Shown here piece after piece: positions 7,826 to 14,627 of a DNA stretch of 16,675 bases. A program made the position numbers and the translations under genes. The notes under the pieces were generated by a model. The model worked only from the letters and a program-made list of their open reading frames with translations, did not search any database and was not told where the DNA came from. Positions within the stretch are counted from its first letter, which is position 1; each line of letters begins with the position of its first letter. The stretch covers positions 1 to 16,675 of the forward strand of contig CAZLDQ010000129.1 in the NCBI GenBank assembly GCA_964558295.1. The letters are read 5' to 3'. This stretch comes from JBDKTH01 sp964558295. Lineage in GTDB: Bacteria > Planctomycetota > Planctomycetia > Pirellulales > Thermoguttaceae.

Positions 7826-10100
7826 CTTCAACGAACACCCCCTCGCCCGACGCAAGCGTGAGATGATAGAATCCGTCGGCGGCGCGAGGCAACACGACGC
7901 GCTCTCCGCGAGGCCAAGCCACGACCTTCTGGCCGGCGAGCTTCAGCTTGACGTGGGTCGTCTTCACCGCTTCCAATTCGCTCATATTGACGATCGTCAA
8001 CGCGGTGGCTGAGCCGGCGGGTTTCGCAAAGCAACCGACCAGCAGCGGGTCGTCGCATTGAATCTCTTTGATCGTCGCAAAGGTTTTGAGCGGGTTGCTG
8101 AATTTCAGGTAGGGAGTGGCGTCGGTCGCGCCGTGGGCCAACGCGCCGACGCTCTTGTACTGGACGAAGGCCTCGGAAATCCGGCCGATCTCCTTGAAGA
8201 CGGTCGCGACGTCGTACCAGGCGTTGGTCCGCTTTCCGTCGACGGTAATCAGCGACGGGAATTCTGGCGTGTAGCCTGCATAGGTCCAGCAAAGCAGCCC
8301 CTTGCAGCCGAACGAGAGCAGGCAGTACGACTGCCAGCGGAACTCCGCTTCCGTCGGCGTCCGTTTGCTGGGGATCCAGGCGAACGTCTGGAGGCAGCAC
8401 CAGAAGGCCTTGTTATGTTCCCGGGCGGAGCGGGCGATGACATTGATCGATTCGCAATAGTCCTTATAGGTCTCCCGCTTTCCGTTGGTCCAGTTCAGCG
8501 GATAAATGTCGGTGCAGATATACGGCAGGTCGAACATCTCGCAGAACGAATCGCAGTACTTCTTGAACAACTCGGGATCGGGATCGTAATACTCGATCGC
8601 CGCGGCCGAGGCCCCGTATTTCAACTGCGCCGCGTTGGCGTACATGGGAAGCAAGTTGATGTACGGCAGCTTGCCGCCGGTCTGCTTATAGTAGGTGTTG
8701 CAGATCGCCGCCAACTCGGGATACTGGTCCGTGCCCGGTTCGTCGGTCACGTAGGTTCCGGCAAAACACGGATGGTCAAAATACTCGGCGGTGGCCTCGA
8801 CGGGATTGTTGTAGGCACCGTCGCCGAGGATCAGTTCGACGCCGTGCTTGTCGCATTCCGCTAGCAGCATCTCCCGCTCCGATTCGGCCAGTGCTCCGTG
8901 GGCGATGATCCAGTCGAACCCGCCGGAACGGTAGGTCTCAATGAAGTCCTTTCCAATCGCCTCACGACGGGGACTGACCCAGGCGCCGAGGCGGATGCGG
9001 TCGCGGGTCAGATAGGCGTTGGTATACGGGGATTCGACGGCGGTTCCCAGCGCGGTTTGAATGGCCGCGTGCAACACCATGGCCGCTTCAGCACGGGTGG
9101 CCGGCTTGGGCCGGTGGTTGAGATCCACCTTGTACTTGCCAAGCGACTGAACCGCCGCGTTCCAGGCGGCATCGGCAATCGGATCGTTCGGGCGGAAGCG
9201 GTGGTCTTCACTCGCGTTGAGCAGTCTCCGCGCAACGACGAATCGAATTGCTGCCTGGGTTTTCGCCTCCAAGCCGGCGAGATCGTCCAACGGATCGTTC
9301 GTATGAGCCAAACGGTACTCGCCCGGCTCTGTGGCAACGAAGCGGGTAAAACCGCAGCGGTTCGTCTGGCAGACGGGGAGCACGACGTCGTTGCCGGTGG
9401 CACCCTTGCGACGAAAGCGGACGACCGTGGTTTCCGACGGACGGTCGATTTTCGTCGCGGGGAGCATGAAGTCCGCCTGGTCGAAGCCGTCAAAGAGGCA
9501 GCCGCCGGGAATCAGTACCCGCTGGAACGGTCCGCGAAGACAGGTTGGCTTGGAATAGTCGGGAGTGTCGACGGCCGCCGCGAGGAATTGCTGTGCTTCC
9601 TGCTCTGACGGGAAGAACCCGAGGCGGGAAATCTGATAGACGGAATCCGTTGTACTCGGATTGGTCGGGTCGAAGCGGAACGAAGTGATTGTGCCCGTCC
9701 AGTTCTTGTGGGCGAATTGCCGCATGTCGACAATCGCCGTTCGCCAGGTATTGTCGCCGACGACGGGAAACGGCGAGTAACTCTTGTCCGAGAGGGGTGT
9801 GAGCGTCTTGGTCGTGAAGAACAGGCCGGCCTGGCGGATCGGGGTCTTGTACTTGTAGCGCACGGCGAAGAACGGCCGCTGGTCCGCGGGAAACGCGTCG
9901 CTGGCGTCCATCGGAACGGTCAGCGTCAGATCGGTCCCCGTCGGAATGAGCTTTGGCAGCCCGACTTCTTCGTGAAGCTGCCCTTGTTCGAGCACGATCC
10001 GCTTCGCGTCCGGTCCGTTGTTGAAAACCCAAGCCGGCTCGCGTGCGAACAGGGAACCGGCACACCCTACGATAAACAGAACGAGGAGGAATTGTCTCAT
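7818..10100 (-). CDS. Secreted TIM-barrel glycosidase-like protein with an SLH-like segment
   Basis: 760-residue exported protein. Residues 1-19 are a signal peptide with likely cleavage after SLFA; IVGC at 10-13 resembles a lipobox but would make an unusually short lipoprotein leader. Residues about 20-280 look like beta-sandwich domains. About 290-352 carries two phrases reminiscent of S-layer homology repeats (FRPNDPI and ATRAEAAMVLHAAI). About 366-650 resembles a glycosidase barrel (LGAWVSPRRE, GGFDWIIAHG, FAGTYVTDEPG, TDIYPLNW, GLLCWTYAGY), with Glu454 in TDEPG a candidate acid/base. The tail is a beta domain. The substrate is unknown, presumably a polysaccharide. The ATG at 10100 gives the signal peptide; no Shine-Dalgarno sequence is seen. 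The open frame extends upstream to 10211 without export features. Confidence 0.8.
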   Translation of the reverse strand: MRQFLLVLFIVGCAGSLFAREPAWVFNNGPDAKRIVLEQGQLHEEVGLPKLIPTGTDLTLTVPMDASDAFPADQRPFFAVRYKYKTPIRQAGLFFTTKTLTPLSDKSYSPFPVVGDNTWRTAIVDMRQFAHKNWTGTITSFRFDPTNPSTTDSVYQISRLGFFPSEQEAQQFLAAAVDTPDYSKPTCLRGPFQRVLIPGGCLFDGFDQADFMLPATKIDRPSETTVVRFRRKGATGNDVVLPVCQTNRCGFTRFVATEPGEYRLAHTNDPLDDLAGLEAKTQAAIRFVVARRLLNASEDHRFRPNDPIADAAWNAAVQSLGKYKVDLNHRPKPATRAEAAMVLHAAIQTALGTAVESPYTNAYLTRDRIRLGAWVSPRREAIGKDFIETYRSGGFDWIIAHGALAESEREMLLAECDKHGVELILGDGAYNNPVEATAEYFDHPCFAGTYVTDEPGTDQYPELAAICNTYYKQTGGKLPYINLLPMYANAAQLKYGASAAAIEYYDPDPELFKKYCDSFCEMFDLPYICTDIYPLNWTNGKRETYKDYCESINVIARSAREHNKAFWCCLQTFAWIPSKRTPTEAEFRWQSYCLLSFGCKGLLCWTYAGYTPEFPSLITVDGKRTNAWYDVATVFKEIGRISEAFVQYKSVGALAHGATDATPYLKFSNPLKTFATIKEIQCDDPLLVGCFAKPAGSATALTIVNMSELEAVKTTHVKLKLAGQKVVAWPRGERVVLPRAADGFYHLTLASGEGVFVEVE

Positions 10101-10164
10101 GGGCGTGTAACGGGCATGTCTGGCGTTGATGGAAACGGGAAAAAGACGACGGTTAGGGAGAATC

Positions 10165-10188
10165 GCATGGGGCCAAGACTCCCCATGC
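10165..10188 (-). other. Perfect hairpin in the leader of the 760-residue protein gene
   Basis: GCATGGGG (10165-10172) and CCCCATGC (10181-10188) form an uninterrupted 8-bp stem with an 8-base loop. It lies 65 bases upstream of the ATG and downstream of the candidate promoter at 10196-10224, so it would fall in the mRNA leader. No T-run follows, which argues against a terminator. Confidence 0.45.
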
Positions 10189-10195
10189 GCCCCCC

Positions 10196-10224
10196 ATGTT
10201 CGTTCGGGCAAGGGACGTTGTCAA
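10196..10224 (-). promoter_or_regulatory. Candidate promoter for the 760-residue secreted protein
   Basis: A perfect -35 box TTGACA (10219-10224 on the minus strand) is followed after exactly 17 bases by GAACAT (10196-10201), a poor -10 box with three matches to TATAAT. It would give a leader of about 90 bases. The -35 is strong, but the call rests on one good half. Confidence 0.35.
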
Positions 10225-10240
10225 GCGCCCGGCGGCTCTG

Positions 10241-10345
10241 GGAATGTCGAATGTCGAAAAGCAAATGACGAAGGACACCCGAAAAACCAAGCACGAAAGG
10301 GCCATGGGTGTGGAGAACGGCAAGGAGCTTCGGACTTCATCATTC
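10241..10345. repeat. Palindromic intergenic repeat, copy 2
   Basis: Begins GGAATGTCGAATGTCGAAA, identical to copy 1 at 7687, and stays alignable for about 95 bases through AATGACGAAGGA, AGCACGAA and CAAGGAGCTTCGG. The right arm is more decayed than in copy 1 (CATCATTCGATTCCG remains near 10338-10352). It sits upstream of the secreted-protein gene. The two copies thus flank that gene, both in the same orientation. Confidence 0.75.
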
Positions 10346-10352
10346 GATTCCG

Positions 10353-11129
10353 TCAGTCAGGGGTTCTTCAGGTTTTCAAAGTACCAATCGGGCGAGCCCT
10401 CGCTCACCCTCGCCAAGTCTACCGGATGGCCTGGCCCAATTTCTAGTTGCAGGGAAAGGTTGAATCGCAATTCGAAGAAGGGGGAGGATCCGGAAAACAC
10501 GCGAGCACGAAAGAAGAGGACGTTGGGGAAAGTTGGGGAGGAACGATCGCCGTCTATCGTGCTGTTGTGGTTTCGTCAGCAAAACCGAAAAAACGTTGCG
10601 GGAACGTTTCTGACAGGGGGGGCGAGGTGCGGCGCGTCGTGGCTTCAACGCAAAGCACTCGTTGCGTCGCCAAGACGCCAAGCGGGCCGAAAGACGCAAT
10701 GACCGCTCGTCGCACTCGAACTTGATCGGCCTTTCCGGTTGATGTTGCATGGCCCCGCTTCCGTCTACCTAGCATTCCAGGTTCTGATTCTTCCTGGAGC
10801 CTAGCAGATTCGAGGGCCGAATGCGAGCAAAGTTTTTGGCCAGTCTCCCGGGCAATGCGAGCCTTCCGGCCAAGCTCCCGGCGAATAGCAGAAGACGGCG
10901 AGCCCCCAGGGAACTCCCCAAGAAGGGTTTCATCACGAAAGCACGAAAACACGAAAAGGAGGGGACAGAGGGACCCAAGTTTCCAGAGCGAGGCAGGGCC
11001 AGGGCTCGTTGTGGCAGCCGTCCGGCACGCTGCGGAGGGTGTTCGCGACGGATTATGTTCGTCACAACCCATCAGGTTCTTTTTTGTCCGACCCCATCCG
11101 GGCCGTTTCCCGGGGACGTGCAAGGCCGT
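10353..11129. other. Gene-free region with degenerate repeat debris
   Basis: About 780 bases without a convincing gene on either strand. It contains phrases of the CACGAAAG kind (GAGCACGAAAGAAGAGGA near 10502-10519, and three tandem units at 10935-10958) and an ACGCAAAG/CGCCAAGACGCCAAG patch near 10647-10682. Open frames here, including one of 189 codons on the minus strand, are Arg/Ser/Pro-rich and overlap these repeats, as expected of non-coding GC-rich DNA. No RNA gene or T-run terminator was recognised. Confidence 0.6.
10935..10958. repeat. Three tandem 8-base units CACGAAA(A/G)
   Basis: CACGAAAG, CACGAAAA and CACGAAAA stand head to tail. The same word recurs singly elsewhere in this intergenic region (about 10504) and inside both palindromic repeats (AGCACGAA), which suggests a common source of repeat debris. 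Confidence 0.7.
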
Positions 11130-11390
11130 TTAGTGTTCGAAGAACATCTCCTTGACCTCCACACCTTCCAAGGCGGAAAGTCTGGTGGCCAACCCGCGGC
11201 AGGTGGCCACATCACCGTACATTTCCAGAAGGATCAAGCCGCGTGGGGAGCAGGCGTTGTCGGTGACGTGGTGCAGGCCGATGCGGGTCTTGATGTTGCA
11301 GCCGTATTCAGTCAATAGTTCCTGGATTCGGCCAGCCTGGGTGGCCCGATTGGTCACGTGAATGCCGAAAATCAGATGCGGTTCTTCCAT
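11130..11390 (-). CDS. TM1266-type ACT-like regulator (iron-only hydrogenase system regulator family)
   Basis: 86-residue protein resembling the family named after Thermotoga TM1266, a small ferredoxin-like (ACT/NikR-like) fold often annotated as a putative iron-only hydrogenase system regulator. Segments that fit: HLIFGIHVTNRATQAGRIQE (5-24), LLTEYGCNIKTRIGLHHV (25-42), and GLILLEMYGD (51-60) before a second helix and a final strand. No hydrogenase gene is present in this window, so the family name should not be read as a function here. The start is the ATG at 11390, with an excellent AAGGAG ribosome site 7 bases upstream. It has its own promoter (11496-11524) and a leader hairpin (11431-11464), so it is probably a single-gene unit. 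The family call is from memory of sequence patterns. Confidence 0.75.
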   Translation of the reverse strand: MEEPHLIFGIHVTNRATQAGRIQELLTEYGCNIKTRIGLHHVTDNACSPRGLILLEMYGDVATCRGLATRLSALEGVEVKEMFFEH

Positions 11391-11430
11391 GGCGGTTCTC
11401 CTTGAGAATAGGGGGGATTCCGGGAGTGGG

Positions 11431-11464
11431 GGAACATGCTCCGCAGTCGAGCGGCGCATGTTCC
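11431..11464 (-). promoter_or_regulatory. Long leader hairpin upstream of the TM1266-like gene
   Basis: GGAACATGC (11431-11439) pairs with GCATGTTCC (11456-11464), and after one mismatch CCGC pairs with GCGG around the loop AGTCGA, giving 9 plus 4 base pairs. The hairpin lies between the predicted transcription start (near 11489) and the ribosome site. It may be an RNA control element, a 5' stabiliser, or a DNA operator for a dimeric regulator, possibly the encoded ACT-like protein itself. No T-run follows. Confidence 0.55.
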
Positions 11465-11495
11465 AAGAGCCTGCAAAACGTTCCTCACGTGTCCA

Positions 11496-11524
11496 ATACT
11501 AGGGGATAAAACAGCCTCTGGCAA
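11496..11524 (-). promoter_or_regulatory. Sigma70-type promoter of the TM1266-like gene
   Basis: The -35 box TTGCCA (11519-11524) and the -10 box TAGTAT (11496-11501) are exactly 17 bases apart on the minus strand. The predicted start is near 11489, giving a leader of about 100 bases that carries the hairpin at 11431-11464. The remaining bases 11525-11704 up to the transporter stop show no gene. Confidence 0.6.
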
Positions 11525-11704
11525 GCGGACTTGGGGCCCACGCCGAAATAAGTTGGGCAAATCGGAAGAAGCAAGGATGCGGAGCAGTCCTTGGGTTTTC
11601 ATCCCTTCCAATGCGCGTGAGGCGTTTGCGGCTGTTTTCTGCGAAAAGGCGAGACTCTTGAAGCGAAAGTGGCACGAGAGTTGACAAGACGGCCCCTTCT
11701 TCGC

Positions 11705-12940
11705 TTACCCCAGATCTTTGCCCCGGAGGGCGAACCAGAGAGTCCCGGCGGCCCCGAAGGCGAAGGCCGTCATCAGATTCAATTCGGGGCTTTGCTGCCA
11801 GAGGAACGCTCCACCGAAGGCTGCAACCGACACCACAACGTCGCGGATGAGGTAGTACAGACCAAACACGCCAGCCTTGCGATCCTCGGGGGCCAAGTCC
11901 ATGATGAGGGCCTTCCGCGTCGGCTCGCCAAATTCTTTCAGTCCGCGGAGCACAAACGCCGCCACGAGCATCCAGAACGAATCCGAGAAATAGAGCATCA
12001 GTGGAAAGAGCGTGAAGAAAACGAACGTCATTACCACGAAGGGCTTCTTGCGCCCACGGTCGGCCAGGTACGCCACAGGCACGTAGACGAGAACGGCCGT
12101 GGCCATCTCGATGCTTCGCAGCAGACCGAATTGAAGGGCCGTCACGGGGCCGGGGGCGCCCTCGGTGCCAACCGCCCAGACGACCACAAAGGCGTAGGGA
12201 ATTTGCTCGCAGAAGCGAACCAGGATGTCGGCGATCAGAAGCTGGCGCAGGTCGCCGGTCATCGACTTCCAAAGACGAAGCGGGTTATGCTCGGCCGCAG
12301 ACTTCACTCCGTCGTTCGGCGAGTCACTCTCAATGAGAAGCTGCTGGAGTACCGCCGCCACAACCGCCATCGCAAGGGCCCCGCCAAACGCCAGACGCAC
12401 GCCTAGCTCTACTCCCCAGACGGCAATCAACGTCCCGCCAATCAGCGGTCCCAGCGCCATGGGCACCCTTCGCACCAGAGAATGGACCGACACGCCCATC
12501 GTGCGTTTGTTCTTGGGTAACACGCGGGCGACCAGACTCATCGTCGCCGGGAGCGAAATGGCTGTCCATGAGAGAAACAAGGCCGCCGCCAAAATCACTG
12601 CCAACCAGTGCTGCACGAAGATGACGATGATAAAACCTGCCATCGAGATCAGGTTGAACACCAGCAGTGCCTGCTTGGTCCCCAGACGGTCGGAGAGGTA
12701 GCCGCCGGGGAATGAGTAGAGAGCGCCCAGCAGGTTGTCCATGCCGTTGAGGAACCCCACGGAGATGAAGCCCCCACCCAAAGCCAGTAGATATAACGGC
12801 AGGAACTGTTCGGCCATGTGCTCCCCCATGCCGACCAGAACGACCATGCTCAGCAACCCCACGATGCTGCGACGCAGTCCAAAGAATTCGATGAACCGCC
12901 CGAGCAACGAAGGAACGCGGGGGCCGTGCAAGTCCACCAT
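11705..12940 (-). CDS. MFS transporter, substrate unknown
   Basis: 411-residue inner-membrane protein with the twelve-helix pattern of the major facilitator superfamily. Motif A is clear in the first half (GGYLSDRLGTKQ, 79-90) and its degenerate counterpart appears in the second half (YLADRGRKKP, 291-300). A hydrophilic central loop spans about 203-235. GLKEFGEPTRKALIMDLAPED (333-353) is a charged cytosolic segment of the kind seen in MFS drug or solute exporters. The substrate cannot be read from sequence. The ATG at 12940 has only distant GGAG/AGGA ribosome-site candidates that lie inside the preceding small frame, whose stop is three bases upstream. It lies 224 bases after enolase on the same strand, with no terminator or good promoter between them. 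Confidence 0.9.
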   Translation of the reverse strand: MVDLHGPRVPSLLGRFIEFFGLRRSIVGLLSMVVLVGMGEHMAEQFLPLYLLALGGGFISVGFLNGMDNLLGALYSFPGGYLSDRLGTKQALLVFNLISMAGFIIVIFVQHWLAVILAAALFLSWTAISLPATMSLVARVLPKNKRTMGVSVHSLVRRVPMALGPLIGGTLIAVWGVELGVRLAFGGALAMAVVAAVLQQLLIESDSPNDGVKSAAEHNPLRLWKSMTGDLRQLLIADILVRFCEQIPYAFVVVWAVGTEGAPGPVTALQFGLLRSIEMATAVLVYVPVAYLADRGRKKPFVVMTFVFFTLFPLMLYFSDSFWMLVAAFVLRGLKEFGEPTRKALIMDLAPEDRKAGVFGLYYLIRDVVVSVAAFGGAFLWQQSPELNLMTAFAFGAAGTLWFALRGKDLG

Positions 12941-12943
12941 ACT

Positions 12944-13042
12944 TCAATCATCCTGCTCCAAGACCTTGGAACATTGCTCGCAGACAAGTCGGCGACCGAT
13001 CTCGAAGTCGTCGAGATTGGGAAGTGTTGTCGCAATGGGCAT
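12944..13042 (-). CDS. Possible 32-residue CxxC peptide coupled to the MFS gene
   Basis: A short frame starting ATG at 13042 encodes a 32-residue peptide containing LDDFEIGRRLVCEQCSKVLE and ending in acidic residues. The CEQC pair at 21-24 could be half of a zinc knuckle. Its TGA (12944-12946) is three bases before, and in frame with, the transporter ATG, an arrangement typical of translational coupling. The transporter's ribosome-site candidates fall inside its last codons. A stop at 13055-13057 lies upstream in frame, so it is not the tail of a longer frame. GTG codons just upstream could also be starts. It could be a leader peptide, a real small protein, or chance. Confidence 0.35.
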   Translation of the reverse strand: MPIATTLPNLDDFEIGRRLVCEQCSKVLEQDD

Positions 13043-13151
13043 TGCCACCACCGTCTACGATTTCGCTTTCGCGCGCAAAGACGGCCGGCCACTCCACATC
13101 GAGGCACATCCGTTGGAACGACAAGCCTCTGTTCGCTACCGACTTCGGACC

Positions 13152-13167
13152 TGACGATTCCTCGTCA
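13152..13167 (-). other. Hairpin at the enolase stop codon
   Basis: On the minus strand TGACGA, GGAA and TCGTCA form a perfect 6-bp stem closed by a GNRA tetraloop. The enolase stop codon TGA is the first part of the stem. There is no following T-run, so it is more likely an mRNA 3' end or processing element, or incidental, than an intrinsic terminator. Confidence 0.4.
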
Positions 13168-14427
13168 TCTTCCGAAAACAGCGGCTTTGCCAAGTTCCGC
13201 TTCGATTTCCAGGAGTCGGTTGTACTTGGCGATCCGCTCGCTACGGCAGGCGGAGCCGGTCTTGATCTGGCCGCCCCCCATCGCCACGGCGAAGTCGGCC
13301 AGAAAGGCGTCTTCCGTCTCACCCGAGCGGTGCGACACGACGTAGCCCCAGCCCGCTTTCTGGCACATCTGGATTGCTTCAATCGTCTCGGTGACCGAGC
13401 CGATCTGATTCAGTTTGATGAGAACGGCGTTGGTGGTCTTCTCCTTGATGCCCCGGGCGATGAACTTCGTGTTGGTCACATAGATATCATCGCCGACGAT
13501 CTGAATTTTGTCGCCCAAGGCGGCCGTCTGTTCGCGGAAGCCCTCCCAATCGTTTTCCGCCAATCCGTCTTCGAGGGAGATGATGTGATACTTGTCGATC
13601 CACGCTTTGTAGATTGCCGTCATTTGTGCGGCGGTCTTCTTTCCCTGACCGGACTTGGCCAGGTTGTAGGCTCCATCCTCGTAGAACGAACTGGCGGCCG
13701 GGTCCAAGGCGATGGCGATATCCTTGCCCGGTTTGTAGCCCGCCGCTTCAATGGCCTCGAGGATGACCTCGCAGGCTTCATCGTTGCTCTTGAGGTTGGG
13801 AGCGAACCCGCCTTCGTCGCCGACGCTCGTGGCATAGCCTTTCTTGTGCAAAATGCTCTTCAAGGCGTGGAAGGTCTCGGCAACGTAGCGGAGTGCCTCG
13901 GCGAAGTTCGGAGCACCGATGGGCATCGCCATGAACTCTTGGAAGTCCACGCTGTTGTCGGCGTGCTTGCCGCCGTTGAGAATGTTCATCATCGGGACAG
14001 GCAACCGCACCGCCCCGGTTCCGCCCAGATAGGCGTAAAGCGGCAGATTGGCAGCCATCGCCGCGGCGCGGGCAACCGCCATCGAGACGCCCAAGATCGC
14101 GTTGGCCCCGAGCTTGCTCTTCATGGGCGTTCCGTCCAGGTCGATCATCAGCCGGTCGATTTCGGCCTGCCGTGCGGGGTCCATGCCGACGAGCTTTGGG
14201 GCGATAACCTGATTGACATTTGCCACGGCCTTAAGCGTGCCCTTGCCGCCGTACCGCTTCTTGTCGCCATCGCGCAGTTCCAGGGCTTCGTTTTCGCCTG
14301 TTGAAGCACCCGAGGGCACGGACGCCGAAGCCACAATGCCGTTGTCCAGTGTCACGCGGACTCTTACGGTGGGATTGCCACGGGAATCAAGAATTTCCAA
14401 CGCCTGAACGGCTTCAATTGTTCTCAT
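13165..14427 (-). CDS. eno: Enolase (phosphopyruvate hydratase)
   Basis: Glycolytic enzyme converting 2-phosphoglycerate to phosphoenolpyruvate with two Mg2+. It has 420 residues, slightly shorter than the E. coli enzyme. All catalytic positions are present, offset by four from E. coli: Glu164, Glu205, metal ligands Asp242, Glu286 and Asp313, Lys338 (LIKLNQIGSVTET), His366-Arg367-Ser368 (SHRSGETED) and Lys389. The mobile loop SGASTG is at 39-44. The ATG at 14427 gives the family-like N-terminus MRTIEAVQALEILDSRG. A GTG at 14434-14436 is an alternative, because the purine-rich AGGGAGAGGAG ribosome site suits it about equally well. The leader carries a fluoride riboswitch with terminator and its own promoter. 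Enolase is inhibited by fluoride with phosphate, so the control fits the enzyme. Confidence 0.97.
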   Translation of the reverse strand: MRTIEAVQALEILDSRGNPTVRVRVTLDNGIVASASVPSGASTGENEALELRDGDKKRYGGKGTLKAVANVNQVIAPKLVGMDPARQAEIDRLMIDLDGTPMKSKLGANAILGVSMAVARAAAMAANLPLYAYLGGTGAVRLPVPMMNILNGGKHADNSVDFQEFMAMPIGAPNFAEALRYVAETFHALKSILHKKGYATSVGDEGGFAPNLKSNDEACEVILEAIEAAGYKPGKDIAIALDPAASSFYEDGAYNLAKSGQGKKTAAQMTAIYKAWIDKYHIISLEDGLAENDWEGFREQTAALGDKIQIVGDDIYVTNTKFIARGIKEKTTNAVLIKLNQIGSVTETIEAIQMCQKAGWGYVVSHRSGETEDAFLADFAVAMGGGQIKTGSACRSERIAKYNRLLEIEAELGKAAVFGR

Positions 14428-14484
14428 CCTGTTCACTTTCTCCTCTCCCTTCGAGGGGTGATGGGATCGCCAACGCAAGTCCAC

Positions 14485-14523
14485 AAAAAAAAAGCCCCCA
14501 AGCGCGTGTACCCGTGGGAGCTT
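14485..14523 (-). terminator. Intrinsic terminator in the eno leader (riboswitch expression platform)
   Basis: On the minus strand AAGCTCCCA (14515-14523) pairs with TGGGGGCTT (14492-14500), nine pairs with one G-U, around a 14-base loop. A run of nine T residues (14485-14493) follows directly, two of them shared with the stem. Only 57 bases separate it from the eno ATG, and they hold no clear promoter. It therefore sits inside the eno leader as an attenuator, and would also stop readthrough from the GH123-like gene. Confidence 0.85.
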
Positions 14524-14541
14524 AGAAGTGTATTCAACGGT

Positions 14542-14573
14542 TCCCACCAGGCAAGCGAAACGCCCTGGTAGGA
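14542..14573 (-). promoter_or_regulatory. Switching hairpin between the aptamer and the terminator
   Basis: TCCTACCAGG (14564-14573) pairs with CCTGGTGGGA (14542-14551): ten consecutive pairs including one G-U, with an inner GCG/CGC pairing. Its first three bases belong to the aptamer's pseudoknot strand ACUCC (14571-14575), so hairpin and ligand-bound aptamer compete. Its 3' arm contains GTGGGA (14542-14547), complementary to TCCCAC (14514-14519), which overlaps the 5' arm of the terminator. Confidence 0.7.
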
Positions 14574-14617
14574 GTCATTAGCCGAAAAATGGCGGTTCTA
14601 GGGGGACTCCATCCCCA
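14571..14617 (-). ncRNA. Fluoride riboswitch aptamer (crcB motif) controlling eno
   Basis: Read on the minus strand, the segment matches the fluoride aptamer layout. P1 is GGGG (14613-14616) with CCCC (14601-14604), closing the conserved loop AUGGAGUC. A linker with AGAACC leads to a short stem GCC/GGC (14591-14593 with 14581-14583), followed by the conserved UAAUGACUCCUACC. The loop bases GGAGU (14606-14610) pair with ACUCC (14571-14575) to form the diagnostic pseudoknot. The AUGGAGU and CUAAUGACUCCUACCAG words equal those I recall from the Bacillus cereus crcB aptamer. It lies just after a strong promoter and before an attenuator and eno, and should turn eno on when fluoride binds with Mg2+. 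Confidence 0.92.
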
Positions 14618-14627
14618 TCAGCTTGGC

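Noticed and set aside
10196..10702. Plus-strand open frame of 168 codons across repeat copy 2
   Set aside because: Much of it is a translation of the palindromic repeat, and the same repeat gives a similar false peptide at copy 1.
10554..11123. Minus-strand open frame of 189 codons in the gene-free region
   Set aside because: It is Arg/Ser/Pro-rich, runs through repeat debris such as the CACGAAA units and the CGCCAAGACGCC patch, and has no recognisable domain or ribosome site.
13024..14304. Long plus-strand open frame (426 codons) opposite enolase
   Set aside because: Antisense shadow of enolase, whose catalytic residues are all in place on the other strand.
14428..14484. A second eno promoter between the terminator and the start codon
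   Set aside because: TTGCGT is present but no -10-like box lies at a suitable distance, and the space is too short for a promoter plus leader.
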